Shown here in pieces: positions 1 through 12,184 of a stretch of 64,000 nt of DNA. Origin of the DNA: Hyaloscypha bicolor E. Its lineage: Eukaryota > Ascomycota > Leotiomycetes > Helotiales > Hyaloscyphaceae. Position 1 is the stretch's first letter; every line of letters starts with the position of its first letter. Under the pieces are notes generated by a model, which had not been told where the DNA came from, did no database searches, and saw nothing but the letters and a program-made list of their open reading frames with translations. A program made the position numbers and the translations under genes. The stretch is taken from assembly GCF_002865645.1 (NCBI RefSeq), contig NW_020194575.1:993247-1057246 (forward strand). Direction: 5' to 3'.

Positions 1-1140
1 TGGCTAGTTCTAAACAAAGAGCCCATGCATTCGGGACAATATATTTACCCCCAGAGATACAGCTCCAATCTCCTTCTATGTTCCTTCCTTCCCATTGCAC
101 CCCACACTTGCCTTATCCGTAGAAGGAAGAATAGGGGGAGAAGACCCTCGCCCCAATTATTCGGGGAAAACTTAAACGATACCCCTCCAGGTGTCGATCG
201 GGGGTGTTAATCAGGGGTGTCGATTAGGTGCCAGGGCATTAACGACTCGTAATTGGCTACTTAAAGCTCTTTGCAGTCACGTGCTTCTTAACTAATAATA
301 AAAGGATTTCTTTAAAATATAATTTTAATTTAAAGGAGTTTATATACCAATTAATTAAATTCTAGTTTTCAAGTCTAAAGCCGTATAAATTCTATTTATC
401 CCTTATAAAGTAAATTAAACTTAAAGAGAAAGCTAGATTTCTAGTATTCCTATCCGAGCGTTTCTACTTTAGGTTAGTAGGTAGGTCTGCCCCGGACACC
501 TGGGAGGCGGGTTTCGTTATACTTTTTCCCGAGTATCCGGGCTGCACGTAACCAATCAGCTGGCGGCCGCGTCGGCAGCTCGGTTACGGTTTAATTTAAG
601 AACGCTAGGGAAGAAACTCGCGAATTTCCGATTTTCCCACCCCAACATTAAATTAGTCGCATTTTATATGCGAAATCACGATAAATTAATGATCGCATAG
701 CACTGAAGATAATTAATTGGTTATATACGAGATTTTTAGTACTCAGATCGCCCCCCCTTATTCATTACTAAACCTCACGTACTTGCCCCTATATATAGAC
801 TTTTTTCTAGCCGGCAGGACCCTCCGGGCTCCATTATTATCTTCACTACCCTCTCTATCCCCTAGAGTATTAGCTGATCTATTAGAAACAAAAACGCTAT
901 CCCCAGTAGCCTCCAAATCGATTGCTCTGTTATTAAAGGTCTCCTCTTCCTCTAATCTCTTTCTCTTTCTCGCAGATAAAGCTATAGCTTCAAATTCGGG
1001 CTCTAAATTCGCAATCAGCCGCTAATTGGGCGTTTACTTGGGATATAGTAATTCCTTCTGGAAAGGCCCTCTCCTAGCTAGCTTGAATAGAAGCAGAAGC
1101 GGGAGTATCTAGCTCAGGGGTTGGAGATATTAATATTATA
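1..1140. other. Left-edge intergenic DNA with possible retroelement debris
   Basis: No complete gene is seen. Base composition is mixed, unlike the AT-rich block that follows. On the minus strand a frame is open from about 1022 to 740 and encodes a charged stretch rich in Lys, Arg and Glu, followed by a short Arg-Lys-rich segment. It resembles the region before the gag domain of fungal Gypsy elements, but I cannot show a gag or pol domain. Around 186-230 the phrase ggggtgtcgat occurs twice in near-identical form. I treat the whole stretch as transposon-derived or non-coding. Confidence 0.4.
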
Positions 1141-4100
1141 CCAGAGCGGCTACTTTAGCCATTTTCCTGTTCTGGTAAAAGCGATTTTAGCTTGTACTCT
1201 TTATTAATATTAAAGCATATATATATATGCCTTGAATCAGTCTTTTTCTGTTAAGTAAATTGACTAATCAAGAGCTCAAGTGCCTTCTATTTAAAGGAAG
1301 ATAGGCTGAGTGCCTCTATCTTCTTTATCTTCTTATTAATCTAATATTAATTAGCTTGTTTTAATATATTAAGTTTATAATTAAGGTTTACCTTAATAGC
1401 TAGAAAAGGAAAATCAAAGCTCTATTTAACCTTTTTCTATTCTGGAAGCTTATTTATTGAAAAATAAAGCTATTAATATAAAAAAAAATTTTTACGAGAT
1501 ATATAGCGAAATCTATAAATAAGAGCTTATTTTTATTAATTATATTAGTTATAATAATTATATATAGTAAAATAACTTACTATTTATATATCTTCTAAAT
1601 ATTACATGAAATAATAATATTTATAGAGCTCTATTTATTAAGATTAATATATATTTTATAGTATATACTATACTTTATCTATATTTCCTTTATATTACTA
1701 GATACTTTATAGGTATAAAAGATATATAAAGCTAGTACCTTATAATATAGTTCGACTAAAGGAAGTAGTAGCAAAGCAAGCTTTTCTTTTAAGATATTAA
1801 TTATATTTGCTTATATAGTTTAACTATAAGTTCTATTAGATCCTAAATCAACTATATAATATATTAGCCTAATATTTATATAGAATTAAAATAAGGTTTA
1901 TATCTTTAGGTATAGCCTCTATATATATCTTTAAATATACTAAAGTATAGTTTTTTTACTAAATACTAAGCCTCTTCTACTTAGCCCCAGATTGGGATAA
2001 ACCCTTCTAAATAGTATCTAGAGTATTATTTTTATTAGTTCTATTCGAATTTAAAAGCTTTATAGTCTTACCTTAACTACTTCTAGTAGATCGGACAGAA
2101 TTTAGAGGTTTACTTCTTAAGTAATTCTTTTATTCAGGGTTCTTATAGTTATACTTTAGATACCGAGAAATTAAAGGATATAGTTTATCGTTTATAAAAC
2201 AGTTATTATACTAAGGATACTTAGGTTCAAGTAAACTTATTATATAAGTTTTAGGTTAAATAATAAGAAATTAAGGATATAATAAAATTAAAGGTAATAG
2301 ATATTAAAGGCAAGTAAATATAAAGTATAAATTTTTAGCGAAAATCGAAGTGAATTTAGAATTAGAGAATAGTAATAACTATTTATATATATTAATTATT
2401 AAATTAAATTTAGAGCTTATATATTTGATATATATTTCTATTAGTATTTAGGTATTATTAATAAATTCCTAATTATTAGAATATCTATTAGTATTAATAT
2501 ATTATAAAATAATAAGTACTAGTATTTTCAAGCTACTAGAGCCTTTCCTATAAATATATACCTGAAATATTGAATTTTAAGAGATATAATAGTATAGCTT
2601 ATAGTTAAGAATAAATATATAATAGCTATTATATTAGATTCCAAAATAGTATTCTATATATATAAAGATTGGAATTTAAAATTAAGAATATTAAAGATTT
2701 AGAACAGCTAGTTATATATAATAGACTATACTAAATACTTCTTAATATTTCTAGAAATATAAGATTAATAGCTCCTATATTTATTTAATAAAGTATTTAT
2801 ATATCTAACTTACTTATTTCAAGTTGAATTTCTAAACTAATTAGTTAATAAATAATAACTTTTAATAGAAATATAGTAGATATAAGATAAGGCAAGATAT
2901 ATAACTTTTTTTATATTATAACTTCTGAGATTTACTTTTTAAGTAGTATTAGACTAAATAAATATTACTAACTATATAGTATTATATTATATTTAGAAAT
3001 TAATTATTAAATAACTATTAACTCTAGTATAAGATTTTAAGTTATAGAAATAGTTTACTATATTTCTTATCTATTTCCTTTTAGCCGGATAAATCGGCAA
3101 ATATTAAAGAGAGATAATACTAAGTTTTCTTTACTATTATTTTCTCTCTCAGATATATATCTATTATCTATATACTAGCAAATATCTATACTATTAACCA
3201 GCTAGTTTGTAATACTAGAAATTCTTCGAAAGAATATTCCCTCTATTCTTAGCTTATTTATAATCTCAAGATCCTTATTCTCTTTATTAGAGTCTAGAAA
3301 ATAAACAAAATCTCGATTAGAGGCTAGTATATCTCTGCCCTTATTTACAAATTATATACTATTCTAATTATTATAGTTCTTTACTCTAGCTTTTATAAGG
3401 CCTATAGTAACTTCTGGATATAGTACCTAATTATATATACTAATAGAAAGTAGTAAAAGACCTAGTTTTAGTATTAAATTACTTATAGTTAATATATAGT
3501 ATATAATCTTGTCTTATAATATAAGATATACTAGTAGGTAAGCTATATCTTTACTAGTATTATATAAAGACTCCGTAATAGGGAGAGTAAATCCAGCTTT
3601 TACTAGATATTTCTAGTAGAACTGAAATATATTCTTTAGAAGATATATATTTATATTCTATTCTTTATATTCTTTTTGCAGTTTATAAAGTTTATTAATA
3701 TTGACTAGAATACTATAGTATTTAACTTCCTTCTTTAAAAAGAAGTAGTTTTAGAAGGGTTATTTGTAAATAATATATAAATAATTAGGCTATTTCTTAA
3801 TTATATAAATATTTCATATTCTAATAAACTTAGTAATTTATTCCCTAATAATTAGAAGATATATTATAAGTATAGCTATATAATTAGAAAGCAATTAATA
3901 GAAATATAGTTATTGAGAATAGAGCTTCTTGAAAAAGATTTTCTACTTATTTAATATACCCTAAGATTTATATAACTTAATAAATAATATCTATACTTTA
4001 AGGACTTGAAAATACCTTTACTAATTGGGCCTATTAAGCCTCAATTCATTAATTTGCTATACTAGTTCCGAACTAGTATATTTCTGAAAATTTATAGGAG

Positions 4101-5343
4101 TTAAATCCTGTTTTAATACTTGATATTTAGTATAGAATATAATAAATATCTGTAACTATAGGTATTTCTATTCCTTTATCAGACCGAATAAAAAGCAGTA
4201 TTACTTGAAGTTTACTAGTAAAATCAAGATATTAAACGAGAATAGTAACTTAAGTAATAATTAATTAGGTTAATTTTAAATAAAATAAAGAAAGGGGGAT
4301 ATAGAGAAGTAAATTTATTAATATTACAACCTATACTAGTAAATTATATACTGCCTCTAGCTTAAGTAAATATAAAAGGGAATAATAGTTTACAAATATT
4401 ATACTTATAGTATATCTATTTATAACTCTAATATAAATTCAAGAAATAAAGTATAAGTAGGTATTAATACTGGTATATATCTCGATTCTATAAAATTATA
4501 GCTAAGGAAATAGATTAGTAGTTATTAAGATAATGATTTTTAAAGGTAGAATATAATTATACTTACTTTATAGTAGCTATTAATTAATTAGATAAAATCA
4601 GGCCCTTTAATTTGGTATTTCTCTCTAGATAACTATATTTCTTTATACCGGTATTTAATTAATAAGATATTAATATTATATAAAACTAACTAAATTCGGT
4701 TTCTAGAAAAGGCTTTATTATCTGGTAAAGAGTTTATATAGATATAGAGAAAGCTTCTACTATAACTCCGGGTAGTCCTCTAATAGCTTTAATTAATTAT
4801 ATATTCCTTTAATATCTTTTATAATTGCTTCTTCTTAGCTTCTACTTCTAAAATAAGTATTCTATATTATAGTTCTATTACTTTTCGTATATTCTGAAGT
4901 AGATATAAATTGGAAATATTATATTCAAGTAATCAGAGATTATAGAGTATATTTATATCTATAGTACAAGTTATTAAAAAGAAGAATACTATAAGAGCCT
5001 ATAGCTCCAGAGATAGAGTAAAATTAGAGTATTTCGATTCAGTTCTCTATTCTGTAAGTCACTTTTGAAGAGTTCTTATAGTAGTATAGAAGTTGTACTT
5101 GTTTTATAGTCTACTAATAATCTTATTATATATAATGTTTTGACTAAATAAATCAAGAATATATTCTTTAAATTGCTCAAGATCCTTCTTTAGGCAAGGT
5201 ATTTTGATATACAAATTAAAGCAGATACTTAGAATAAAGAGGTAATAAGAAAAATAAAGCAATATTATAGGTACTGTAACAGGTCCGGACTAAAGATATA
5301 TGTAAGGATTATGTAAAACAGAACCCAACCTAATATTTACAAC
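1141..5343. mobile_element. AT-rich, RIP-degraded transposon block
   Basis: About 4.2 kb of extremely AT-rich DNA dominated by TA, TATA and TTAA strings, with no usable reading frame on either strand. C bases are scarce except in a few relic words. This is what RIP (C-to-T mutation of repeats in ascomycetes) produces. The one part I could decode is an integrase-core transposase relic on the minus strand near 3990-4232. Ends and target duplications could not be found. More than one element may be nested here. Confidence 0.8.
3990..4232 (-). pseudogene. Integrase-core (rve/DDE) transposase relic, RIP-mutated
   Basis: One minus-strand frame reads through a recognisable core: FIRSDKGIEIPIV, then about 25 residues on FGTSIAN, then two stops, IEA, two stops, AQLVK. 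In the fungal integrase-core transposases this stretch is RSDxGxExP ... GTSxxNxRIExWW. Here the stops fall on the Gln/Arg and Trp-Trp positions (TAA, TGA, TAA, TAG), all explained by C-to-T or G-to-A changes. The Asp of RSD and the Glu of RIE would be two members of the DDE triad. The gene is dead. The exact family (Ginger-like or another rve lineage) is uncertain. Confidence 0.6.
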
Positions 5344-5345
5344 TA

Positions 5346-7381
5346 TCCGTTCCGCTGCGGCCAGCTTGGGGTGGTCCGTGCACACTGCTTTTCGCTTAAT
5401 TCTAGCCAATCAGAGGACTAGATTTCCCCCTCAAATTGATCAATTCTATCTTTATCTATGAAATACATCAAAACAACCACGATCCTTATATAGATGAATA
5501 TCGCATTGTTTACAGCCGTAAACAGACTCGTGCGTAGAGCTTTCCCTGCCTTGGTTCGATGCGATTTGAGCTAGTGCAATCCGCTTTCTTGGCCGATCCT
5601 TGAATCTCAGTCCTTTACAACATACACATATACCCCTTCTACTGAGATTTACGAGCTTATGTAAGCTCACAGGTATACGATTAGCTCCCTGGCTAATTCG
5701 TGATATTCTTCTCTTTGGACAGATCTCACTACTGCTTCTACCCTTAGTAACTAGTGTACAAATAAGCTGCCTCCTGAAGTCCTGCTGGCTCCTAAAGCTT
5801 ACTTCCCTAGGTTCTGGTATATTACTATATAAAGCAAGTAAATAGCAATTAATTAGAACCGTACGAAGTAGCCAGTACTCTAGTGCTTGGTGCCCTCCTC
5901 GCTCTACGTGCCGTAAACCAGCGTTCTGGGCAGTCAGGTGATCAAACTCGTTAACTGCTCCCATGTGATAGTTATATCCATCCGCAATTGCAGGAATCGA
6001 GAGTGTCTTTATAGCCTGATTACCAAAGGATATTCGTACAGTCTTTGCTTTAGAAGAAGTCTCCTTAGGCCTCTTCCTTCGCCGTAAAATACGCTCGTTA
6101 CTTGATATAAAGGAAGACATCATTAAAACAAAAGCTTGATCCTTCTACCCCACATGATACACTTCTCTATTAGGTATATACCTGGAATACGTTTCACCCC
6201 AGGGCATTGCATCCTTTTTATCCGATTTTTGAAGGTCAAGAAGCTCCTTAATAACCCCCCCCCCAGTTGTCCTGCAAGTCCCAGTAATTGCAACTCCCTG
6301 GGTACGAGCGTATTAGACGAAGCGAGTAGAAACAAAGAGATTATCAAGGTAAATGTAATATCCAGAACCTTCAGGAGGTTTAGGTAACCTTTTAATCAAG
6401 TACAGGACTACTGCTTGTGTCTTATTTCCACCATTTCCAGCCTTAATTGTCCCACCAAGCTCCCTGGGAGTACGTACTCCCACAGGGCCATTTCTTTGAC
6501 CAGGAATATGCCAGTTCTATACGAGTAAGAACCCCCTCTGGGCTGCCCCCCATACCTTATATCCAGTAGGTGTAGGCTTGTTTGGAACAGTAGTTGTTTC
6601 CTTTGATCGACCTTCAAATCGTACGATTATCTCGTCCACTGCCAAGTCCCTTCCAGGCTTCCAAACGCTCATATTAATCGACTGAATGTGTATACTTAAG
6701 GCTTCAACCTACTCGGTAGTTTATTAGCTAGTTTCAGGAAAAGGGTAGGGAAAATGGAGGTTACCTTCTCATATGGGCCTTGTTCCTGATTTCCATGGAA
6801 TCACATGCGCATATGAAGCTCCTGGAACCTGTCCCTACTCATATAGCTTGCAATTGGGTGATCGGGAGTAAAGTCTTTCGTATTCTAGTAATCTGCGATC
6901 TCATTACATATATATAAGGTCATATATATACGGATCGCAAAGTAGATGTAAATCTCTCCACTGCAAGTCGGGTACTACTCTTTTGCTCTTATACGAGGGC
7001 ACGAATCGTCCTGAGGCTCTCGTCGATACTCGTTCGTCTTCGCAACTGTCAAATTGATGATTTCAGGTGTATAGTACATAGTAAATAAGGTAATGGGGTC
7101 ATCGGGAGAGGTGTGTTCAGGTAGGTTGATTTCCCAGTCGAATTGGGGTAATTACATAGGCTTAAAGGTACTCCCCTGCTTGCGCAGTGGATCCTCATTA
7201 GGCCGGAGGGTCCCTTTATCGGTAGAATCGAATACAGTATCTTCAGGCATTGTGGTTGTGGTGCAATTGAGTGTTTAAGTGGTTTATTTACATGTAAACA
7301 CAGAAGTATGGTTTTGGTGTTCCTCCGGAATATTAGTTTTTCCGGAACCGAACACCCCCAAGCTGGCCGCAGCGGAACGGA
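5346..7381 (-). mobile_element. Complete piggyBac-type DNA transposon, inactive, 26-bp TIRs
   Basis: The element is bounded by perfect 26-bp inverted repeats: 5346-5371 begins TCCGTTCCGCTGCGGCCAGC and its reverse complement lies at 7356-7381. Each end is flanked by TA (5344-5345 and 7382-7383), which looks like a TA target duplication rather than the TTAA used by classical piggyBac. The 2,036-bp interior carries a degenerate minus-strand DDE_Tnp_1_7 transposase. Base composition is much less AT-skewed than the block to its left, so this copy is younger or only lightly mutated. Confidence 0.8.
5452..7080 (-). pseudogene. piggyBac-like transposase (DDE_Tnp_1_7), broken
   Basis: Minus-strand frames carry the fungal piggyBac protein in order. 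They read YFAIRIYM, ADY-stop-NTKDFTPDHPIA, MSRDRFQELHMR, DLAVDEIIVRFEGRSKETT, PTGYKVWGAAQRGFLLV-stop, GPVGVRTPRELGGTIKAGNG, and finally an open 223-codon piece (5452-6123). That last piece has YNYHMGAVNEFDHL, the family's C-terminal catalytic region, and a Cys-rich tail (CVCC, CKQCDIHLY, C) that binds zinc in this family. At least two in-frame stops replace Trp (TGG to TAG), and there are frame changes near 6350 and 6410. Non-functional, with RIP-like damage. Confidence 0.75.
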
Positions 7382-7383
7382 TA

Positions 7384-8002
7384 TATATACTAATTATAGA
7401 ATACAGTATCAGAATCATTTATTGGTATATATATATCGATATTATTAACTGGAATTCTATAGCATATTAGTAGTTATTTAATTCCTGGTGTTTTATTGAT
7501 TTTGCGATTTCGTCAATTTTCACATTCTTGGAGTTTCTTCTCTAGCGTCGCTAAATCAGCCCGTACTCGGTACAATTTCGCATCAATTTCAGGGATGCAC
7601 AGGGAAAAGTTGCATGGCGGTAAACCCGAGGACCACGAACACGAATGGGAGAAAAGTAAGTCCCCCGTCAGTGGCCTCAATGTCCCTCTGATTCAACCCC
7701 ATACTCTGATCCTAACCCCATGGGGCTTCCATGTCTTAGAACTAGGTTACTTCCCCGCACTTTTACGGCGCAGCTTAGCGTCTCAGGAAGACGGTCATGT
7801 GCACGCAAGTACAAGCAAGGTCTTACTTCTAATCGATAACGCCTACATCAACTACCGAACCCCTTTCACGACCTCAATCACCATCTCAATTTTTGCTAAT
7901 TAAAAGCTTGAGCAACCTCAAGCGACTCACACGAAGCTGTTGGTATTTGTACCCCTCGCCGCACTCCGAAGACGACGCATCCAATCCAAACACGGTGGAG
8001 CC
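7384..8002. other. Upstream region of the Zn2Cys6 regulator gene
   Basis: Between the transposon and the regulator start at 8003. A frame is open on the plus strand at 7496-7903 but it has no ATG near its start and no recognisable protein. I regard it as non-coding promoter and leader DNA. The first 80 bases after the transposon end are AT-rich. Confidence 0.45.
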
Positions 8003-10855
8003 ATGTCTCCATCTCCGACAGCATCTGATGAATCAACGACACACTCAACCAGCTTATCCTGTGAAGCTTGCCGAAGGTCCGTACTATCATATCCAATTCT
8101 ACCTCCCCTCCGTCGAATTCCCGCTCATTGTTTCGACTCATAGGCGCAAAATCAAATGGTCAGTCAGCACCATGATCGTGATTCACTATGGCAACCAAAC
8201 AGTATCCATGTTCCAAATGCAGCATTAAGTCACACACGCTAAACAAAAGCCTTGAACAGTGGTCGAGAGCGCCCTGTGTGTTCATTGTGTCTGAAGTCAC
8301 GCCAGACTTGCTTCTATCGTGAAGGTCCGCTAAAGCCGGGCCCGAAACTTGGTGTGTTCTGGTTGCCCACGCTCATCTGCGCTGCTGATTCATGTAAACA
8401 AAGGTTCAAAGCAAGGAGATCGGAAACGTGCTCGCACTGGAGAGGCTCGAAGCACCACCGGCGAGGCTGAAGATGGCCGGGATAATGACTGTGCCGGTTT
8501 GGTCAAGTTATCTGACACCAACCATGCTGTGGGTTCGCAGACAATGAGTGGGCAATATGGCCAAGAAACCGGCCTCCTGTCAGGATGCAACTTCGACTGT
8601 GCGCCTACCAGAAGTTCTCTGGCTGCCGCTATCCCTCAACCCGAGTCTTTAGACATGCATGATCTGTCCTCTATTGTTCATCCTTCACACGAGCCTACCT
8701 TCGACATCTGTGGGGACGGAAATAGGGAAACTTTCCCAAATCCAGCCGAGATCGTGGGAAAATCGGCTGATTCGGATATGATCACGCTTGCATGCAAAAC
8801 ACTGTACATTTCACCAGAGACCTTGAATGCCCTGTACGTGAAAGCCTCTAACCTCCTTTGTTCTAGCCTAACTCTAACTCACTACCTCCCCTCTGTAGCA
8901 TAGATTCTTATTTTACCCACATGACATCGTTCTCGCTATTCCGCCCTTCCCAATTTCGGCCCAAACTTGCTTCGATCACCTCTCAGGCACAACTTACAGC
9001 TCTTTTGGCAGCCATGTTTTCGTTCTCTACTCGATTCGTCGAAGCGACCAACGATCAGGACATAAGCTCAACTAACCATGGCCAGCCCTGTGCAGCATCG
9101 CAAGTCGAGCGATTCAGGGCACTCTCCCAGCTCCATATAGACCAGGCATTTCGGGAATGTGGAGATAGCAGGCCTACACTGGTGCTGTTGCAAGCTCTGG
9201 CACTTTCAACTTTCCAACAGTTGATAAGGGGTGCCCGCGGGCTTGCTTGGAGATCCCTAGGCACATGTGTTCGAGTTGCTTACGAACTTGATCTTCACCT
9301 GGTGGACTCAGATGAAAGTGATAAAGACATACTCTTTACGGGCAAGACAGGGCAATCATGGTGTTTGGACGAAGAAAAGAGGAGGATTTGGTGGGCTATC
9401 TGGGAGATGGACACCTTTGCCAGGTGAGTTCTACGTGGCTCTTGATTTTCAATCCTGGGCAGGAGTTCCTCGTGCTTCTCTTTCAGGCTGTCTTGAAGAC
9501 ACACTATGAGAAGGAAAAGTCGGGGCTTCTCTGACTCTGTCAAGGCCATCTTCTAATCTGCATACAGTACGGTACGTCGTTGCCCTACAGCGATTGACTG
9601 GTCTCAGAATGAAACGAAGCTTCCCATCGACGACGAGTTCTGGTTCCGCGACGAATTTCGACAAAGCTGCTACCTAGGCCCAGATGCCATGACTCGGTGG
9701 AGGGACCTTCAACAATGCGGGAACAAATCAGCAAAAGCCTGGTTTATTGTTGTCAATTCGATGATGAGGCAAGCGCAACAGCTTTCCCACCCAAGAACGA
9801 GACATGTTCCAGTATCTGCATTGCCTCAACAAAGATCCAGTATGAGGGCTGTCAGATCGAATGCTGGAAAGACTTGCGAGGAAATATCCGAAAGCCTCGG
9901 TGTCTTGGAAAACGCGTTGCATTGCTTTTCCATGGCCTTACCTTCGCATCTAGAGTATCATCACGAGAAACTCAGTTTTCCAGTCACCGATTCCAACTCC
10001 TCCCTTCTAATGCTCCAAAGCTCAATATACAGTATCTATGTCATGATGCAGTTAACGAAATTCATGATGTATCACCACGCTGTCTTTGGGGGCGGTCGGC
10101 GAGAGCATTGTCAGGTGAAGGCATCTTCAGCTGAGAATATACCCACGCCACCTGCTGAGCCGATCAATCCATCTGAACCAGATCCGGATGGTCTGAGTCG
10201 ATACGCGGAAGCTGCAGATGATATACTCATGATCGTCAGTCGTAGTTCGAGTCACCATGTTCAATATGTCAATCCTTTCCTAGCGAGCACAATTTGGCTT
10301 GCCGCCGCGGTGCAGCTCGTGTATAAATTTTTTGGGTCTCCCGGAGCCAATAAGGACCTGACTGAGTCTAAATTTGAGGTTTTACGCCTCAACTACATGC
10401 AATTCGTCGAACATTGGAAAACATCGACCACCCTGCAAGGCAACCTGGAGATATTGAGGAAAGCACTTGATCTTATTCACGCGCGCAAGAAGTCTCCTCA
10501 GCCATACCATTCAAGGGCTGAAAGCAGCAAGGGGAAGCAGATTGCAGCTGTTGCAAACATGACCGATTCAGAGGAAGTCAATACAGATGTACAGGCACTG
10601 AGCTCAGATGAAGCAAACAATTTGTGGATTCAGACCGAGATTCTTGGCATTTCCGTCGAACCTGACCCTTCTGCTTTACATGAGACACAAATCGAACAAA
10701 CAAAAAGAGTCGACTTTGATCAACTTGCTGGATTTGACAATATGGATGAAAATTTCGAAGACTTTATATTCGACACAGGACTTACCACGGAAATGGATCT
10801 GGACATGGCATACGACATAAACAGTTTTCTTCAAGCTCAACTACATCGAGACTAA
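8003..10855 (+). CDS. Zn2Cys6 fungal transcription factor
   Basis: Six exons: 8003-8076, 8144-8158, 8260-8351, 8404-8833, 8899-9423 and 9568-10855, giving 807 residues. The DNA-binding domain (residues 20-46) is assembled from the first three exons. It reads CEACRRRKIKC, GRERPVC, SLCLKSRQTC, a perfect CX2CX6CX6CX2CX6C Gal4-type cluster followed by a basic linker (KPGPKLG). The second exon is only 15 bp. The middle region (LIDSYFTHM ... RRIWWAIWEMDTFA ... RPTAIDW-like) fits the fungal-specific TF domain PF04082. The C-terminus is acidic (FDNMDENFEDFIFD) and may activate transcription. The gene stands at the edge of an oxidative cluster (10.9-20.0 kb) and is the natural candidate for its regulator, an inference from position. 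Splice sites include GTACGT at 8834 and CAG at 9567. Confidence 0.88.
8144..8158 (+). other. 15-bp micro-exon inside the zinc finger
   Basis: This exon supplies RKIK and parts of the flanking Arg and the third Cys codon of the Zn2Cys6 motif. It is flanked by TAG at 8141-8143 and a GTCAGT donor at 8159. Without it the third zinc-binding cysteine is lost, so an automatic gene model would probably miss the domain. Confidence 0.8.
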
Positions 10856-10926
10856 ATACAACGACCCCATGCACCATCTTGTTCGATTCGGTTTGACATT
10901 AGGAATGAGCGGGATGTTTGCGGTCC

Positions 10927-11697
10927 TTACTGAAGCTTGAATGCCTTTGTTGGATCAAGTCCGCACGTGAAATCCGCCTTTCCGGTCTTCATATCTGCGG
11001 GATATGACAAATGCTCATGAATCCATTTCCATTTGCCATCTCTCTTCTTGGCGATACCGGTTCGTCGGAAAGTTGTGTCAAAGGGCGTGCCACCCGCTGT
11101 GCCCCATGTGTGTTGGATCCTACGCATCAACATCAGCATTTAGGAACTGCATTCATACTTTCGTTAGGATATAGTTTCGAAATCTGAGGCTGAGAATTAC
11201 ATGGTAGAGAAGGCCGAGTCTTTCGAGAGACATGTGATCTCAATGTCCTTGAAATCCATCTGTCCGTCACCCCAATAAGGAAAGATGGCATCGAAATGCT
11301 CGCCGAAATGTCCCCGCGGAGTGTTGCCAAACATGTCATACGACAGCATTTGATCGAAGTCGTAAAAGCGACGAGCGCCGGCCATGCCGTTCACCGCGTC
11401 GTTGACCGACTCGTGGTTCCAGTATTGAAGCCAGCCTTTGTAGAGCTGGTCGAGGATTTCTTGTTCCTCGACTTTCCACTCGGGATTGTGATCCTGAGGG
11501 GCAATGAGGATCTCGGCGAGGTCAAATCATAGGGACTCAAGTACACGCACCTTGTTTTTGGACATGCTTAACCATTCATATGTCTTGTCAATGCTTGTGT
11601 ATGCCGACTGTTGGAGATTCTGGTTATCATTTATTTAATGCATGGCAATCCAGGAAGTTCGACTCACAGCTTCCTTGACAAAGCCATTTTTGTTCAT
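10927..11697 (-). CDS. SnoaL-like / NTF2-fold small protein
   Basis: Four exons on the minus strand: 11697-11668, 11607-11551, 11493-11201 and 11119-10927, giving 190 residues. The third intron boundary (CCCCTCAG then gat at 11493) was chosen because the alternative runs into a stop. The protein has the size and feel of the SnoaL/DUF4440 (NTF2-like) fold: a helical start, then NGMAGARRFYDFDQML, then beta strands ending in QHTWGTAGGTPFDTTFRRTG, GKWKWIHEHLSYP. Family members are cyclases, isomerases or hydrolases of secondary or catabolic pathways, and others bind ligands without catalysis. It is divergently transcribed from the Baeyer-Villiger monooxygenase, sharing a 487-bp promoter, which points to a joint pathway. 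Substrate unknown. Confidence 0.75.
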
Positions 11698-12184
11698 GTT
11701 GAGGGTGTTTTGAGCTAGAATTTCTAGGTAGTCTGAACAATAAAGCAGGTGCTACTTTGCAGAGGTTCGTTTGAAGTGCCGCACTTGTGAGGAGTCGCGT
11801 CAATGTCAAGGAGAGAAGGAAACTTTATAGAGAGAAAGAAATCCGTCCGTTCACCCATAAGACACTACTGAAGGCAATTAGAGTGGTCCCAAGTGCCACT
11901 CAACTACGGGTGATTCTGCGGTTCGTATTGTACCGATTCTTACTGCAGCCGGAGCATTCTAAGGGGAGGCTCGGCACAATTTATCCGCCCTCAGTGACAT
12001 CAAGTAAACATTGCGAGGAGAGCGGGGTCTGAAGTCACACTCACGGACTGTTTCAGTGACCAATTTGCCTCGAAAGCAATGCAAAAGCAGTTTGTCTATA
12101 TCAATTGCAGACTGTCCCCAGGAACTCACTCCACCCTCTGTTGGAAGAGCACGATAGATTTGTTTTCTTACACCACCAATCATC
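11698..12184. promoter_or_regulatory. Divergent promoter, SnoaL-like / BVMO
   Basis: A 487-bp region between two outward-facing cluster genes. It contains AATCCGTCCGT at 11840-11850. The core AATCCGTCC recurs in the other divergent promoter of the cluster (16601-16609). CCG/CGG triplets are typical contacts of Zn2Cys6 regulators. Binding is an inference. Confidence 0.4.

Noticed and set aside
717..1025. 102-codon plus-strand frame at the left edge
   Set aside because: Leucine/serine-rich with no motif. The opposite strand gives a more natural charged peptide, so the plus frame is a shadow.
7496..7903. 135-codon plus-strand frame before the regulator gene
   Set aside because: Its first codon is TTG, the composition is not protein-like, and it lies in the promoter of the Zn2Cys6 gene.
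11512..11550. 39-nt intron in the SnoaL-like gene
   Set aside because: A 57-nt intron (11494-11550) with a better CCCCTCAG acceptor also keeps the frame, so the very short intron is unnecessary.
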